Origin: CAZMGV01 sp964621525 [NCBI: uncultured bacterium]
Lineage (GTDB): Bacteria > JAGRBM01
NCBI GenBank assembly: GCA_964621525.1
Contig: CAZUMS010000012.1
Coordinates: 61 to 64,060 of the forward strand
DNA length: 64,000 nucleotides
Reading direction: 5' to 3'
The translations under genes were made by a program, and so were the position numbers. The notes below the pieces were generated by a model, which was given only the letters and a program-made list of their open reading frames with translations, did not search any database and was not told the origin of the DNA. Shown here one piece after another: positions 26,720 to 35,663 of the stretch (position 1 is its first letter; each line of letters begins with the position of its first letter).

Positions 26720-27496
26720 TCAGATCTTACGGGCGTAGCCCATGTAGGACGAGGAAGTGTCTCCCGACTCCCGCATCGTCACCCGGCGGCCCAGTTCGGC
26801 GTAGCTGATCCGGCCCATCTTCTTCAGAACCAGTGCCGACAGCATGGCCAGCGGATTTCCCGCCGGCGAAAGCCCCCGGTATTCGGCGCATCTAAGGCCG
26901 TTGCGGGAGAACACCGCATCCAGTTCCTCCGGCTTGATGAACATCTTCCAGTCGTGGACGTCGCGGGGCAGCAGCGACGTCAGCGGAAAGTTCTGGAAAA
27001 TCTGGATGGCGAGCAGCCAGCTCTGTGGCGTCCGGTTGATCGTGTCGAAGAGATAAATTCCGTCCGGCTTCAGGACCCGCGAAGTCTCCGCGATCACCCG
27101 GTTGAGATCGCTCACATGCTCCAGAACATCGCAGCAGTACACTATGTCGAAAGTCCCGTCCGCGAACGGGAGGCTCTCTCCGGAACCGTGCATGTAGTCG
27201 ATATCGAGCCGCTCCTGCTTTGCGTGGGCCCTGGCAGTCTCCAGCGTCGGCAGCGACGGATCCAGCCCGGTTACGCGGCAGCCGAGCTTTGCGAACTCCT
27301 CGGAGAGGTATCCGCCTCCGCACCCGATATCGAGGACTTTCTTCCCCGCCGGGTTCACGTTCAGCTTTTCGGAGAGCACTTTGCGAAAATATCCGAACCG
27401 TCCGGGATTCAGCGACGCCCGGATCGTGTAAAGGTAAGAGTCCTCGTTCCACCAGGTGCCGCCGTCCCGGTTGTAGAGATCGTTGTTCACCGCCAT
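26720..27496 (-). CDS. UbiG-like SAM-dependent O-methyltransferase
   Basis: 258 residues. The sequence begins NNDLYNRDGGTWWNEDSYLY, like UbiG homologues that start near W-W. Methyltransferase motif I is VLDIGCGGGYLSEEFA, and motif II is IVYCCDVLEHVSDL. UbiG methylates hydroxyl groups of ubiquinone or menaquinone precursors, but without ubi or men neighbours the substrate stays uncertain. It is convergent with the acetolactate decarboxylase gene (10-bp gap) and divergent from the PP-loop ligase gene. Confidence 0.78.
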   Translation of the reverse strand: MAVNNDLYNRDGGTWWNEDSYLYTIRASLNPGRFGYFRKVLSEKLNVNPAGKKVLDIGCGGGYLSEEFAKLGCRVTGLDPSLPTLETARAHAKQERLDIDYMHGSGESLPFADGTFDIVYCCDVLEHVSDLNRVIAETSRVLKPDGIYLFDTINRTPQSWLLAIQIFQNFPLTSLLPRDVHDWKMFIKPEELDAVFSRNGLRCAEYRGLSPAGNPLAMLSALVLKKMGRISYAELGRRVTMRESGDTSSSYMGYARKI

Positions 27497-27555
27497 GACT
27501 TCAAATCCCCGCTTCCACCGCCTAGCTTTATCCGTCTTCCGGAGAGGTGCCAGCG

Positions 27556-28224
27556 ATGAAACGAAAAGTGGCGGTAGCCTGGAGCGGTGGCAAGGACAGC
27601 GCCATGGCGCTGTGGGAAACGCTCCGGGACCCAGGTTACGAAATTGCCGCCCTGCTCACGACGGTCACGGGCGAATACGACCGGATCAGCATGCACGGCG
27701 TCCGCCGGGAACTGCTCCGGCGGCAGGCGGCCTCGCTGGGACTTCCGCTCGTCGAAGCCGTGATTCCCCCGGCCTGCTCCAACGAGATTTACGAGTCGGA
27801 GATGTCGGCCGCCTGCGGCCGCCTGAAGGCGGAGGGTGTTACGGCGGTCGTTTTCGGCGACCTTCATCTGGAAGACGTCCGCAACTACCGGCTCCGTCAG
27901 ATGGCGAAGGCGGGCCTTGAACCCCTGTTCCCCGTCTGGCTCCGACCTGTGGAGTCGTTCGCCAGGGAAATCATTTCCAGCGGAATCAGGACGACGCTCT
28001 GTTGCGTGGACTCCCAGCAGATAGCGGGATCGTTCGCAGGACGCGATTACGACGATGCCCTGCTTCGCGAGCTCCCGCCTTCGGCGGACCCCTGCGGCGA
28101 GAAGGGCGAATTCCACACCTTCGTCTGGGACGGGCCGTTTTTCAGGGAACCGGTTCGGTTCACGAAAGGCGAAATCACCGTCCGCGAAGGACGGTTCTAC
28201 TACTGCGATCTCGTGCCGGCCTGA
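27556..28224 (+). CDS. Dph6-like PP-loop ATP-dependent ligase (MJ0570 family)
   Basis: 222 residues. The N-type ATP pyrophosphatase loop SGGKDSAMAL is at about 10-19. The family motifs FGDLHLEDVRNYR and GEKGEFHTFVWDGPFF are present. In eukaryotes and archaea this domain amidates diphthine on EF-2. Bacteria lack diphthamide, so the bacterial substrate is unknown. GGAGAGG sits 8 nt before ATG 27556. It is divergent from the UbiG-like gene across 59 bp. Confidence 0.85.
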   Translation: MKRKVAVAWSGGKDSAMALWETLRDPGYEIAALLTTVTGEYDRISMHGVRRELLRRQAASLGLPLVEAVIPPACSNEIYESEMSAACGRLKAEGVTAVVFGDLHLEDVRNYRLRQMAKAGLEPLFPVWLRPVESFAREIISSGIRTTLCCVDSQQIAGSFAGRDYDDALLRELPPSADPCGEKGEFHTFVWDGPFFREPVRFTKGEITVREGRFYYCDLVPA

Positions 28225-28230
28225 TGGATC

Positions 28231-28791
28231 TCAGGCGGCCGTGATGACCCGCACGACTTCGCGGGAATCCTTGCGGTCGGCGGCGGTGAACTCTTCCTTG
28301 GGCATCCGAAGTAGCCGGAGCGCTTCTTCCGGGCTCTGGCACATCTGCTCAGGCCGGTGGGTGACGCAGAACTCGACCATGATGCCATTTGGATCCGTCA
28401 GGTAGACGGAGATGAACGCGCCGTGGTCCACTTCCATGAGCTGCGGGATCCCCTTCGACAGGAGCCGTTTCTTCATCGCCTCGAGTTCTTCCAGGCTGTC
28501 CAGCTGGAACGCCACGTGATTCACCCAGACCGGCATGCCGAGCCCCACCGAAACCTCGGTCTTGTAGTCGGGCTTCTCGCCGATATTGTGGATTTCGAAG
28601 AAGGCAATGCATTCGCCGTTACCGATGTCGAAGAAGAAATGCCGGAACCAGCCCTTGTTGTGCGGGTGATTTTCCACATGGACGAGCGGGAAGCCCATCT
28701 TGTTCACGTAAAAGTCGTACGTGGCCTCGGTATCACGACTCGCATAAGCGACGTGGTGCAGGTGTTTCGCCGAACTTTTCTGGATTCCCAT
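28231..28791 (-). CDS. VOC-superfamily (glyoxalase/dioxygenase fold) protein
   Basis: 186 residues of one VOC module pair. Candidate metal ligands lie in KHLHHVAYAS near the N-terminus, WVNHVAFQLDS in the middle, and GIMVEFCVTH toward the C-terminus. This H...H...E set is compatible with a metal-dependent enzyme such as an extradiol dioxygenase or lyase. The substrate cannot be told from sequence. It is convergent with the PP-loop ligase gene (6-bp gap). Confidence 0.8.
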   Translation of the reverse strand: MGIQKSSAKHLHHVAYASRDTEATYDFYVNKMGFPLVHVENHPHNKGWFRHFFFDIGNGECIAFFEIHNIGEKPDYKTEVSVGLGMPVWVNHVAFQLDSLEELEAMKKRLLSKGIPQLMEVDHGAFISVYLTDPNGIMVEFCVTHRPEQMCQSPEEALRLLRMPKEEFTAADRKDSREVVRVITAA

Positions 28792-29022
28792 CTTCCGTAT
28801 CTCCCGCTACCGGCACACGGTCCCGAAGCCGGTCTCGCTGCTCGTCACCTACCTAGCTCGGACTTGAATCGGGTTCAAGTTCAGCAGGAATTCCCGTCGC
28901 ACAAGGGTGCAGGAACCGGTTTCATCGCCCCTTAATAAATTTGCGTCAGGGTCCGTCCGGATATTGCCGTCTGGGTGGCAGGCACTACTCTCACCGCCCC
29001 AGTCGTTCCGCAGGTGGTATGC

Positions 29023-31797
29023 ATGAAACTCGACCGACAGATTCTTCTCGGCGCACTCGTCCTGTCCGCCCTCGCGGGATCCTGTGCGTCCAAGCCCGAA
29101 GCCGCAGCGGCCGCCAAGGCTCCGGCACCGGTGGTTCGTGAACCGCTGAGTGCGGGCTTGGAAAAGTCGTGGCCCGACGGAACCCGGCTCTGGGTGCTCC
29201 CGACCGGCCAGACCGTGATCGTGAAACCGATCCCGGGGAGCCCCAACGTCACGATCAACACCTGGGTCCGTGTGGGCTCGGCCGACGAGACGGAAGAAAT
29301 CAACGGCGTCTCCCATTTCCTCGAACACCTGCTGTTCAAGGGAACGGCGAAATACGGGCCCCGTGATCTCGACGCGGCCTTCGAGGGCATGGGCTCCGAC
29401 ATCAATGCGTCCACTTCAGACGACTTCACGAACTTCCACGTCACCGCCCAGGCGGCCGATTTCGAAAAAGTCCTCGAGATCCATGCCGACATGATGCAGC
29501 ACGCCCTCCTGCCCGAACACGAGCTCGACCAGGAGCGCAAGGTCGTCATCGAGGAGATCAACCGGGCCAACGACAGCCCCATGCGCAAACTGTTTCTCGC
29601 CCTGAACGGACTGGCCTACCGGCAGCACCCCTACCGGCTGGACACGCTGGGACCGGCCTCGAACATCGCCACGATCCCGCGGGAGAAGATCGTCGCCTAT
29701 TACGAAAACCACTACGCCCTGAAGAACCTGATCACCGTCGTCGCCGGGGGCGTCGATCCCCAGCAAACCCGGCAGCTCGTCGAGAAACAGTTCCAGACCG
29801 GCCGCAAGGGCGGTGCCGAGCCGTTCAAGGCGGACCCCGAGCCCTGGCCCACGGCCGAGCGACGGACCGACGAACGAATGGATCTCTCGAAGGCCTACGT
29901 TGCCGTCGCCTGGCGCGGCCCTGCGGCTGCGAACATGGAAGACGCCGTCGACCTCGACGCCGCGGCGGTGGTCGCCGGTCAGGGCGCCTCCTCCCGGCTG
30001 TACCAGCGCCTCGTCCAGCGCGAGCAGGTCGCACTGTCGGTCCAGAGTTTTTCCCAGAACCAGCGTGACGACGGGATGTTCGGCGTGCTCGCCGTCTGCG
30101 ACCCTGAAAACGCAGGCATCGTCGAGGCAGCCATCAAGGAAGAAATCGCCCGGCTGCGGAGCGAAAACATCTCCACGACCGAATTCCGGAAGGTAATCGA
30201 GAAGGCCCGCCGGGAATTCATCTTCGACTCGGAGACGTCCGACGGCATGGCGTTCGCCCTCGGCTGGTATGCGACAGCCTCGAAGATCGAGAATTTCTTC
30301 GGCTATCTCCCCGCCCTGGAACGCACGACGCCGGAACGGATCCGGAATACCGTGGCGGCCTACCTGCGCCCGGAACGGACGATGGTCGCCCGCGTGCTCC
30401 CCGAAGCGTTCGACGTGGCTTCGCTGAAAGCTGCTCCGGCGACGGCCTCTTCGAAACCTGCCGCCGTTCCGGCGGCAGCCCCGGCTGAAGCGCAGCCCGA
30501 AGCCCAGCCCCTGCCTCCGGCCCAGAAGTTCGAGACGAAGGAATACCGGCTGAAGCTCGGCGGGACGCTCATCGTCCGCTCGAACCCCGCCAACGACGTG
30601 CTCGCCATCCGGGTCATGTTCAAGGGCGGCGACCGGCTCCAGCCGAAGGCCGGGCTCTCCGACCTCCTCGCCCGGGTGCTGACCAAGGGAGCAGGCTCCC
30701 GCGATGCGGCGGAGTTCGCCGCCTACGTGGAGGAAAACGGCCTGCAGATCCAGGCCACCTCCGAGCCCGATTATCTGGAAATCACGGGCCGGGGCATCGG
30801 CGCGGATTTCGAGCGGATCCTCTCCCTGCTTGGCGACATCGTGTACCGCCCCACGCTCACCCAAGACGATATCGACCGCGAGCGGCGGCTCATCCTGAAA
30901 TCCATCACCTCTAGCCGCGACCGGCCCGAAGCCTATGTCACCGAGAAGCTTCTCCTCGCGCTCTATCATGAGCACGGCTATGGCGACGTGGGCGAACGCG
31001 TCGAGAAAGAACTGCCCGGTATCACCCGAAAGGACGTGATCGAGTTCTACAAGGCCCAGCTGAATCCTGCCGCCATGGTCGTCGCCGTCGTGGGCAATGT
31101 CGAGGCCGCCAGGGTGCGGGACCGCATGGACGAGACGTTCTCGCTCGAGCGCCATGGCGCCGGCGAGGGCTACCAGACCCTTCTCACGGCGGCCCGCAAG
31201 CCGGTGAAACCTCCAAAAGCGGACGTCACCGTGAAGACGCCCCGGCCCACGGAACAGACACATCTCATCCGGGCCTACCTCGGTGTTCCGGTCATGCACC
31301 CGGATTATCCGGCTCTGAAGGTGCTTTCCTCCCTGCTCGGGCAGGGACTCTCCTCGCGCCTGTTCGTGGAACTCAGGGACAAGCGGGGCCTCGCCTACAC
31401 GACTTCCGCCAGCTTCCCGCACGGTCTCGATCCGACCGGCTTCCAGCTGTACATCGCCACCGACCCGAAGAACACGGACGCCGTGATCCAGGGTTTCGAC
31501 GAGCAGATCAGGCGCCTCATGAACGAGCCCGTGTCGAAGGAAGAGACGGCTTTTGCCAGGGACAAGTTTACCGGCAAGTTCCAGCTCGCCCACGAAACCA
31601 ATCTCGAACAGTCGTTTTATCTGGGCTACTACGAGCTCGCCGGCTTCGGCTGGGACTACGACAACCAGTTCCCAAAAAAGATACAGGCAGTAACGCCTGC
31701 GGACCTCACCCGGGTGGCGAAAAAGTATTTCTCGCGGCCGTCGGTGACGAGCCTTCTCGGCCCGCCCGCCGCTATCGGCAGCAAGCCGAAACCGTAA
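29023..31797 (+). CDS. Lipoprotein M16 zinc peptidase with two M16 modules
   Basis: 924 residues. A lipoprotein signal (LAGSCAS) is followed by two M16 halves joined by an Ala/Pro/Glu-rich linker (about residues 470-510). The first half has the inverted zinc motif HFLEH in SHFLEHLLFKGT and the downstream Glu in VVIEEINRANDS, so it is the catalytic half. The second half lacks HxxEH but has SSRLFVELRDKRGLAYT, the usual Arg/Tyr pair of the non-catalytic partner. The layout resembles PqqL-like periplasmic peptidases. It should degrade peptides in the periplasm or at the envelope. The 231 bp upstream is shared with the divergent VOC gene. Confidence 0.92.
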   Translation: MKLDRQILLGALVLSALAGSCASKPEAAAAAKAPAPVVREPLSAGLEKSWPDGTRLWVLPTGQTVIVKPIPGSPNVTINTWVRVGSADETEEINGVSHFLEHLLFKGTAKYGPRDLDAAFEGMGSDINASTSDDFTNFHVTAQAADFEKVLEIHADMMQHALLPEHELDQERKVVIEEINRANDSPMRKLFLALNGLAYRQHPYRLDTLGPASNIATIPREKIVAYYENHYALKNLITVVAGGVDPQQTRQLVEKQFQTGRKGGAEPFKADPEPWPTAERRTDERMDLSKAYVAVAWRGPAAANMEDAVDLDAAAVVAGQGASSRLYQRLVQREQVALSVQSFSQNQRDDGMFGVLAVCDPENAGIVEAAIKEEIARLRSENISTTEFRKVIEKARREFIFDSETSDGMAFALGWYATASKIENFFGYLPALERTTPERIRNTVAAYLRPERTMVARVLPEAFDVASLKAAPATASSKPAAVPAAAPAEAQPEAQPLPPAQKFETKEYRLKLGGTLIVRSNPANDVLAIRVMFKGGDRLQPKAGLSDLLARVLTKGAGSRDAAEFAAYVEENGLQIQATSEPDYLEITGRGIGADFERILSLLGDIVYRPTLTQDDIDRERRLILKSITSSRDRPEAYVTEKLLLALYHEHGYGDVGERVEKELPGITRKDVIEFYKAQLNPAAMVVAVVGNVEAARVRDRMDETFSLERHGAGEGYQTLLTAARKPVKPPKADVTVKTPRPTEQTHLIRAYLGVPVMHPDYPALKVLSSLLGQGLSSRLFVELRDKRGLAYTTSASFPHGLDPTGFQLYIATDPKNTDAVIQGFDEQIRRLMNEPVSKEETAFARDKFTGKFQLAHETNLEQSFYLGYYELAGFGWDYDNQFPKKIQAVTPADLTRVAKKYFSRPSVTSLLGPPAAIGSKPKP

Positions 31798-31807
31798 CGG
31801 CGGCGGA

Positions 31808-32797
31808 TCACCCGTCCCGCGTGGTGCGCCACCAGGCGGCGGTGCGGTCCAGCGCCTCGTTCAGCCCTGTGGATGGCGCATACCCGAAATCGCGCCGGGC
31901 CTTGTCCGACACGAACCACAGGTCCCGGCGGGGGACACTGGCCCGGTAGGTCGTGATCAGCGGAACGTCCCTGCGGCCGAGTTTCGGCCAGGCCCACTCG
32001 ATCGCCCGGGCGAGATCGGCTGCGGGACCTCCGGGAACCGACATCCGTGGCGGCTTCGCGCCAATCCGGATCGCGATCCGGTCCATGAGGTCGCGCCAGC
32101 TCACCGGCTCCGCGTCGCCGAGAATATAGATCCCGCCCGCCGCCCGTTCCGAACGGGCGGCCTGCACCATCCCAGCGGCCAGGTTTCCCGCATACGCGGT
32201 CGTGAGAAGCGCGCGGCCGCCGTTCACGTGAACGTAGAGCCCCTTCAGGAGCGCATCCGCCAGCGGCAGGAAGGATGTCCGGTCCCGTTCACCGAAGGGG
32301 AAGACGCCGGGACGGATCACTGTCACGCCTAGTCCGCCCTTCGCCGCGGCGGCACATTCGTCCTCGGCGAGCATCTTGGAGCGCCGGTAGGGGTTGCCGC
32401 CGTGTTCGCGGGGGGTGTTCTCGTCCGCCCCGCGCCAGCCGGAGTAAGGATGCACCGCCAGCGAGCTCATGACGACGACCCTGCTCACGCCGCAGAGCTT
32501 CGCCGATTCGAGCACGTTGATGGTGCCCTGGACGTTGATCCGGTCGAACGCCTCCCACTCGCCCCAGTCGATCACGAGGGCGGCGAGGTGGAAAACGGCA
32601 TCCATGCCGTCGCAGGCGGCTTCCACTTCGGCCGGTTTCGTGAGGTCGCCGCCGCAGAACTCGATGTCGAGGCCCTTCAGGTTATCCCGGTTCGCCGAGG
32701 GGAGATCCAATACTCTCACTGTGTAACCGGTCCGGAGCAGTTCGCGGACCAGATGGCTGCCGATAAACCCGGCTCCGCCGGTGACGAGGGCTTTCAC
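31808..32797 (-). CDS. 3beta-HSD/epimerase-like extended SDR
   Basis: 329 residues. NAD-binding motif TGGAGFIGSHLV is at the N-terminus, with DAVFHLAALV and the catalytic YxxxK as YRRSK. The closest recalled families are NAD-dependent epimerases and 3beta-hydroxysteroid dehydrogenase/isomerase-like SDRs. The GTG start overlaps the stop of the CPBP gene (GTGA, 32794-32797), making it the last gene of the alcohol/sterol-type oxidation operon. An oxidoreductase for a cyclic or lipid alcohol is therefore plausible. The substrate is inference. Confidence 0.82.
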   Translation of the reverse strand: MKALVTGGAGFIGSHLVRELLRTGYTVRVLDLPSANRDNLKGLDIEFCGGDLTKPAEVEAACDGMDAVFHLAALVIDWGEWEAFDRINVQGTINVLESAKLCGVSRVVVMSSLAVHPYSGWRGADENTPREHGGNPYRRSKMLAEDECAAAAKGGLGVTVIRPGVFPFGERDRTSFLPLADALLKGLYVHVNGGRALLTTAYAGNLAAGMVQAARSERAAGGIYILGDAEPVSWRDLMDRIAIRIGAKPPRMSVPGGPAADLARAIEWAWPKLGRRDVPLITTYRASVPRRDLWFVSDKARRDFGYAPSTGLNEALDRTAAWWRTTRDG

Positions 32798-33528
32798 TGC
32801 TGTTTCTTGTTCCGCGCGGAAAACCAGTCCGTCAGAATGCCGAGCTCGTAGTGGAGCAGCATCGGATACACCCAGGAGTTAGTCGTCCGCGCCAGCCACG
32901 AGAACATCAGTCCGCCGGGGATGGCGGAAAACGTCTCGGTGGCGGGTTTCCCGATATGCGCCAGCGTGGAGGCCATCGTCTGGAACCACTTGGCCGCATC
33001 CGTGCCGCAGGCTTCTTCCACGGGCTTCTCGAGGAACCCCCGGAAGAAGCTCTCCCACGCCACGTAGTAGAACGCTTCCGACAGCTCCCAGACGATGAAA
33101 TCAGTCCGGTCTGTGGCCGCCGAGGGGGGAAGCGGGTACTCGTTCATCACGCCCTCGTCCCGGGCCCCGGTCCAGGCGAAGAAGGCGACGAGCGGCATGC
33201 CTACGCCGAGCAGAGGAATCCCGATCCACCAGCGGCCGGGACGGGTACGGATCGCGCACGGGCTCCGCAGGTTCACGAACGTATTGAACAGGTGCGGTGC
33301 CACGAACAGCCACGTAAAGGCCGACAGGTTCTGGTAAAGCTCCGGGGCCATCCGTTTCAGGGGACCCTCTGGAAGCAGTGGATCGATCACCGGCGCGAGC
33401 TTCTTCCGGTAGAAATCCCGCTGCCCCGGATAGAGATAGATTGTGAGGAATACGGTCCCGGCCGCCATGGTCCGGTTCGCGCGGGCACGGGCCCGCCGGC
33501 GGCGGCAGCGCCGGATGAAGCCGGTCAT
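32794..33528 (-). CDS. CPBP-family membrane protein (Rce1-like)
   Basis: 244 residues with several membrane helices. The CPBP pattern is recognisable: WESFFRGFLE (about 154-163), then LAHIGKPATETFSAIPGGLM, then SWVYPMLLHY. The usual EExxxR first motif reads WESFFR, so the first Glu is replaced by Trp while the second Glu and the Arg remain. CPBP proteins are membrane proteases or adaptors. The N-terminal FIRRCRRRRARARANR is unusually basic. The start is coupled to the upstream gene by ATGA (33525-33528) and the stop to the downstream SDR by GTGA. Confidence 0.65.
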   Translation of the reverse strand: MTGFIRRCRRRRARARANRTMAAGTVFLTIYLYPGQRDFYRKKLAPVIDPLLPEGPLKRMAPELYQNLSAFTWLFVAPHLFNTFVNLRSPCAIRTRPGRWWIGIPLLGVGMPLVAFFAWTGARDEGVMNEYPLPPSAATDRTDFIVWELSEAFYYVAWESFFRGFLEKPVEEACGTDAAKWFQTMASTLAHIGKPATETFSAIPGGLMFSWLARTTNSWVYPMLLHYELGILTDWFSARNKKQQ

Positions 33529-34130
33529 GACGCGGCAGCCTCTGGCGGCCTCAGTGTTTCAAGGGCGCCCGACGGCGCGAGGATCACCTGCGCGGGCCAG
33601 CGGGCAATCACTTCGGTCCGGATGCGCGGCCAGGTTTCCGCGTAGAACCGGCGGGAGGCCTCAAGCTCCGCGGGAGCACGTGTCCGGATCTCCTCCACCA
33701 CCCGCTTCTCCGCGAGCCCCTTGAGGCCCGGTAGCGGGAGCCGGATGGCGATTTCGAGGCGGGAGATCCGGGCACTCCTGTTCGCGCCCCTTGGAACGAT
33801 CTCGAACCGGCTCCGGTAGATGAACCGGTCTCCGAGGGGCTCGGTCACGATGTCGTAGCCGCCCTGGTGCGTCGTCCGGTCGTACCACATGGTCTGCCGG
33901 GAGAGCCCGATCTCCCTGCCGATCATCTTCTGCAGCCAGTGGGGCACGGCGATACCGGCGTGATAGAGAAATACCCGGCGAAAGGCCCGTCCGTCATCCC
34001 GCCACTCGACGATCTCGCGGCCGCCGTGGCTGTGGGCACTGTCGATGGCCCGCTCGTGCTCCTCGCAGGCGAAGGCATATTCCTGTTCCTCGCGGGGGAG
34101 GTCAAACTCATGATCGATGTCGAAAATCAT
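33525..34130 (-). CDS. START/DUF2505-like protein
   Basis: 201 residues beginning MIFDIDHEFDLPREEQEYAF. This pattern resembles polyketide-cyclase/START-like lipid-binding folds such as DUF2505: N-terminal strand, long helix, sheet with YDRTTHQGGYDIVTEPLGDR, then a long C-terminal helix. The start at 34130 is chosen because it overlaps the oxidase stop as ATGA (34127-34130), although the frame is open further upstream. The position in a coupled oxidase operon fits a hydrophobic-ligand carrier, but this is inference. Confidence 0.62.
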   Translation of the reverse strand: MIFDIDHEFDLPREEQEYAFACEEHERAIDSAHSHGGREIVEWRDDGRAFRRVFLYHAGIAVPHWLQKMIGREIGLSRQTMWYDRTTHQGGYDIVTEPLGDRFIYRSRFEIVPRGANRSARISRLEIAIRLPLPGLKGLAEKRVVEEIRTRAPAELEASRRFYAETWPRIRTEVIARWPAQVILAPSGALETLRPPEAAAS

Positions 34131-35662
34131 GCCGCCCTCCGGAGCCGGCCCCATTCGTTGGCGATGTAGTCCGCCCCGCGGCTCGCCAGCATCATGATCG
34201 TCTCCTGGGGATTGAGCCCGATCGGCGTCGGCACGATGGAACCATCGGCGATGAACAGGTTTTTCACGTCGAACGTCTCGCCCCACGGGTTTACGACGCC
34301 CCAGCGGGGATCAGCCGACATGCGACAGCTCGACATGGCGTGCACCGTGAGGAGCTCGACGTCAGTCGGCTTCACACCGAGCCGATAGATCTTGTGGATC
34401 TCGTCCGGCGAATCGAAATGCGTAAGCCCGTGGATCGGCAAATAGACCCGCTTCGCCCCGGACGCGAACAGCATCTCGGACACGAGCGCGATCCCGCGCA
34501 GGACCCGTTCGAAACCCACCGGATCGATCTGGTAGGTCATCAGCGTCGAACCCATGGGACCCGGCCGGATCGTGCCGGTGGTCGTGTCTTCCACCAGCAC
34601 GCCGGAGATCACCATGCGGTTGATGTTCTCGAGAAACTCCAGCATTTCGTCCCCGGCGAACGGCATGCTCATGGCGAGCAGCGCGGGCGGCACGAAGACG
34701 GCGGCGAAGATGAGCCCCTCGTTCAGGAACTCGTGCACCTGTACCGCCTGGTGGACGCCCTTCCAGCCGTATATGTCGCGGTCCATGACGGCCACAACCT
34801 TGGCGTTGGGGTGGCAGGTGAAGTTGCGGCCCACCTGGCCCGAGGAGTTGCAGATCCCCTGCCGCTGGAGCAGCACCGGCGTCTGGGTCGCCCCGGCGGC
34901 CAGCACCGTGACGGGAGCCCGGACCGTAACGGGGTAGAGCGGGCGGCCGGTAGCCCGGTCGATGACATCAGCCTCGAACCCCTGCGCGCGCCCGTTCTCG
35001 ACGATGACCTTGCGGACCTTCGTATCGGAGAGGATCGTCGCCCCGCGGGTCATGGCCCTCGGCAGGTAGGAAACGAGCATCGACTGTTTGCCGCCGGAAG
35101 GGCACCCGAAAGCGCAGTTGTTCGTCCCTACGCAGTGAAGCTGGTTCCGGGTGTTCCATTCGGTCTTGTAACCCAGCCGGTCCGCTCCGGCTTTCAGCGC
35201 CAGATCGTGCGGGCTGACCGTGTCCGGGTCCTGACGGGCGACGTTGATGTTTTTCTCGACCTTCTCGAACCAGCCGGCGGTCTCCTTCGGGGAAAACCCG
35301 TCCAGTCCCATTTCGAGATACCAGCGCTTGAGCACCCGCTCTGGCGTGCGCCAGCACATGCCGCCATTAATGACCGTAGAGCCGCCCACGCAGCGGCCTT
35401 CGGCGAAGATGATGTTGGGCTTGCCCATAATGACAGAGGTTCCGGCATCGCGGTAAAACTTCTGGATCATGTCCGGGGCGTTCGTCGTGATCTCTTTCGT
35501 TTCGTGGTAGCCGCCTTCTTCCAGCACCACGACCCGGAGGCCGGCCTCGGACAGTTCCGCCGCCGTGACCGCGCCGCCGGCACCCGAGCCGACGATGGCG
35601 ACGTCCGCCTCGATCTCGAGCGGTCCCCGAACGTTGTGACCCTGGATCAGTCTGCCGGGCAT
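34127..35662 (-). CDS. GMC-family oxidoreductase, long-chain alcohol oxidase type
   Basis: 511 residues. The FAD motif VAIVGSGAGGAVTAAELSEAG is near the N-terminus and the GMC signature GRCVGGSTVINGGMCWR near 100. NCAFGCPSGGKQSM and LAAGATQTPVLL follow, with a C-terminal active-site region HAMSSCRMSADP and NPQETIMMLASRGA. The C-terminal CRM motif resembles plant and fungal long-chain fatty alcohol oxidases and some sterol oxidases. It should oxidise a primary or secondary lipid alcohol using FAD. ATG 35662 lies 1 nt after the stop of the upstream subunit gene and 4 bp overlaps lead into the downstream gene, so it is operonic. Confidence 0.88.
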   Translation of the reverse strand: MPGRLIQGHNVRGPLEIEADVAIVGSGAGGAVTAAELSEAGLRVVVLEEGGYHETKEITTNAPDMIQKFYRDAGTSVIMGKPNIIFAEGRCVGGSTVINGGMCWRTPERVLKRWYLEMGLDGFSPKETAGWFEKVEKNINVARQDPDTVSPHDLALKAGADRLGYKTEWNTRNQLHCVGTNNCAFGCPSGGKQSMLVSYLPRAMTRGATILSDTKVRKVIVENGRAQGFEADVIDRATGRPLYPVTVRAPVTVLAAGATQTPVLLQRQGICNSSGQVGRNFTCHPNAKVVAVMDRDIYGWKGVHQAVQVHEFLNEGLIFAAVFVPPALLAMSMPFAGDEMLEFLENINRMVISGVLVEDTTTGTIRPGPMGSTLMTYQIDPVGFERVLRGIALVSEMLFASGAKRVYLPIHGLTHFDSPDEIHKIYRLGVKPTDVELLTVHAMSSCRMSADPRWGVVNPWGETFDVKNLFIADGSIVPTPIGLNPQETIMMLASRGADYIANEWGRLRRAA

Positions 35663-35663
35663 G

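Noticed and set aside
29416-31593. A 2.2-kb open frame antisense to the M16 peptidase gene
   Set aside because: It exactly shadows a gene with intact catalytic motifs, and its translation is Gly/Asp/Leu/Arg-rich without domains. Long antisense frames are expected in DNA with strong third-position G+C bias. The same applies to frames opposite the Hsp70-like, GMC oxidase, RND and histidine-kinase genes.
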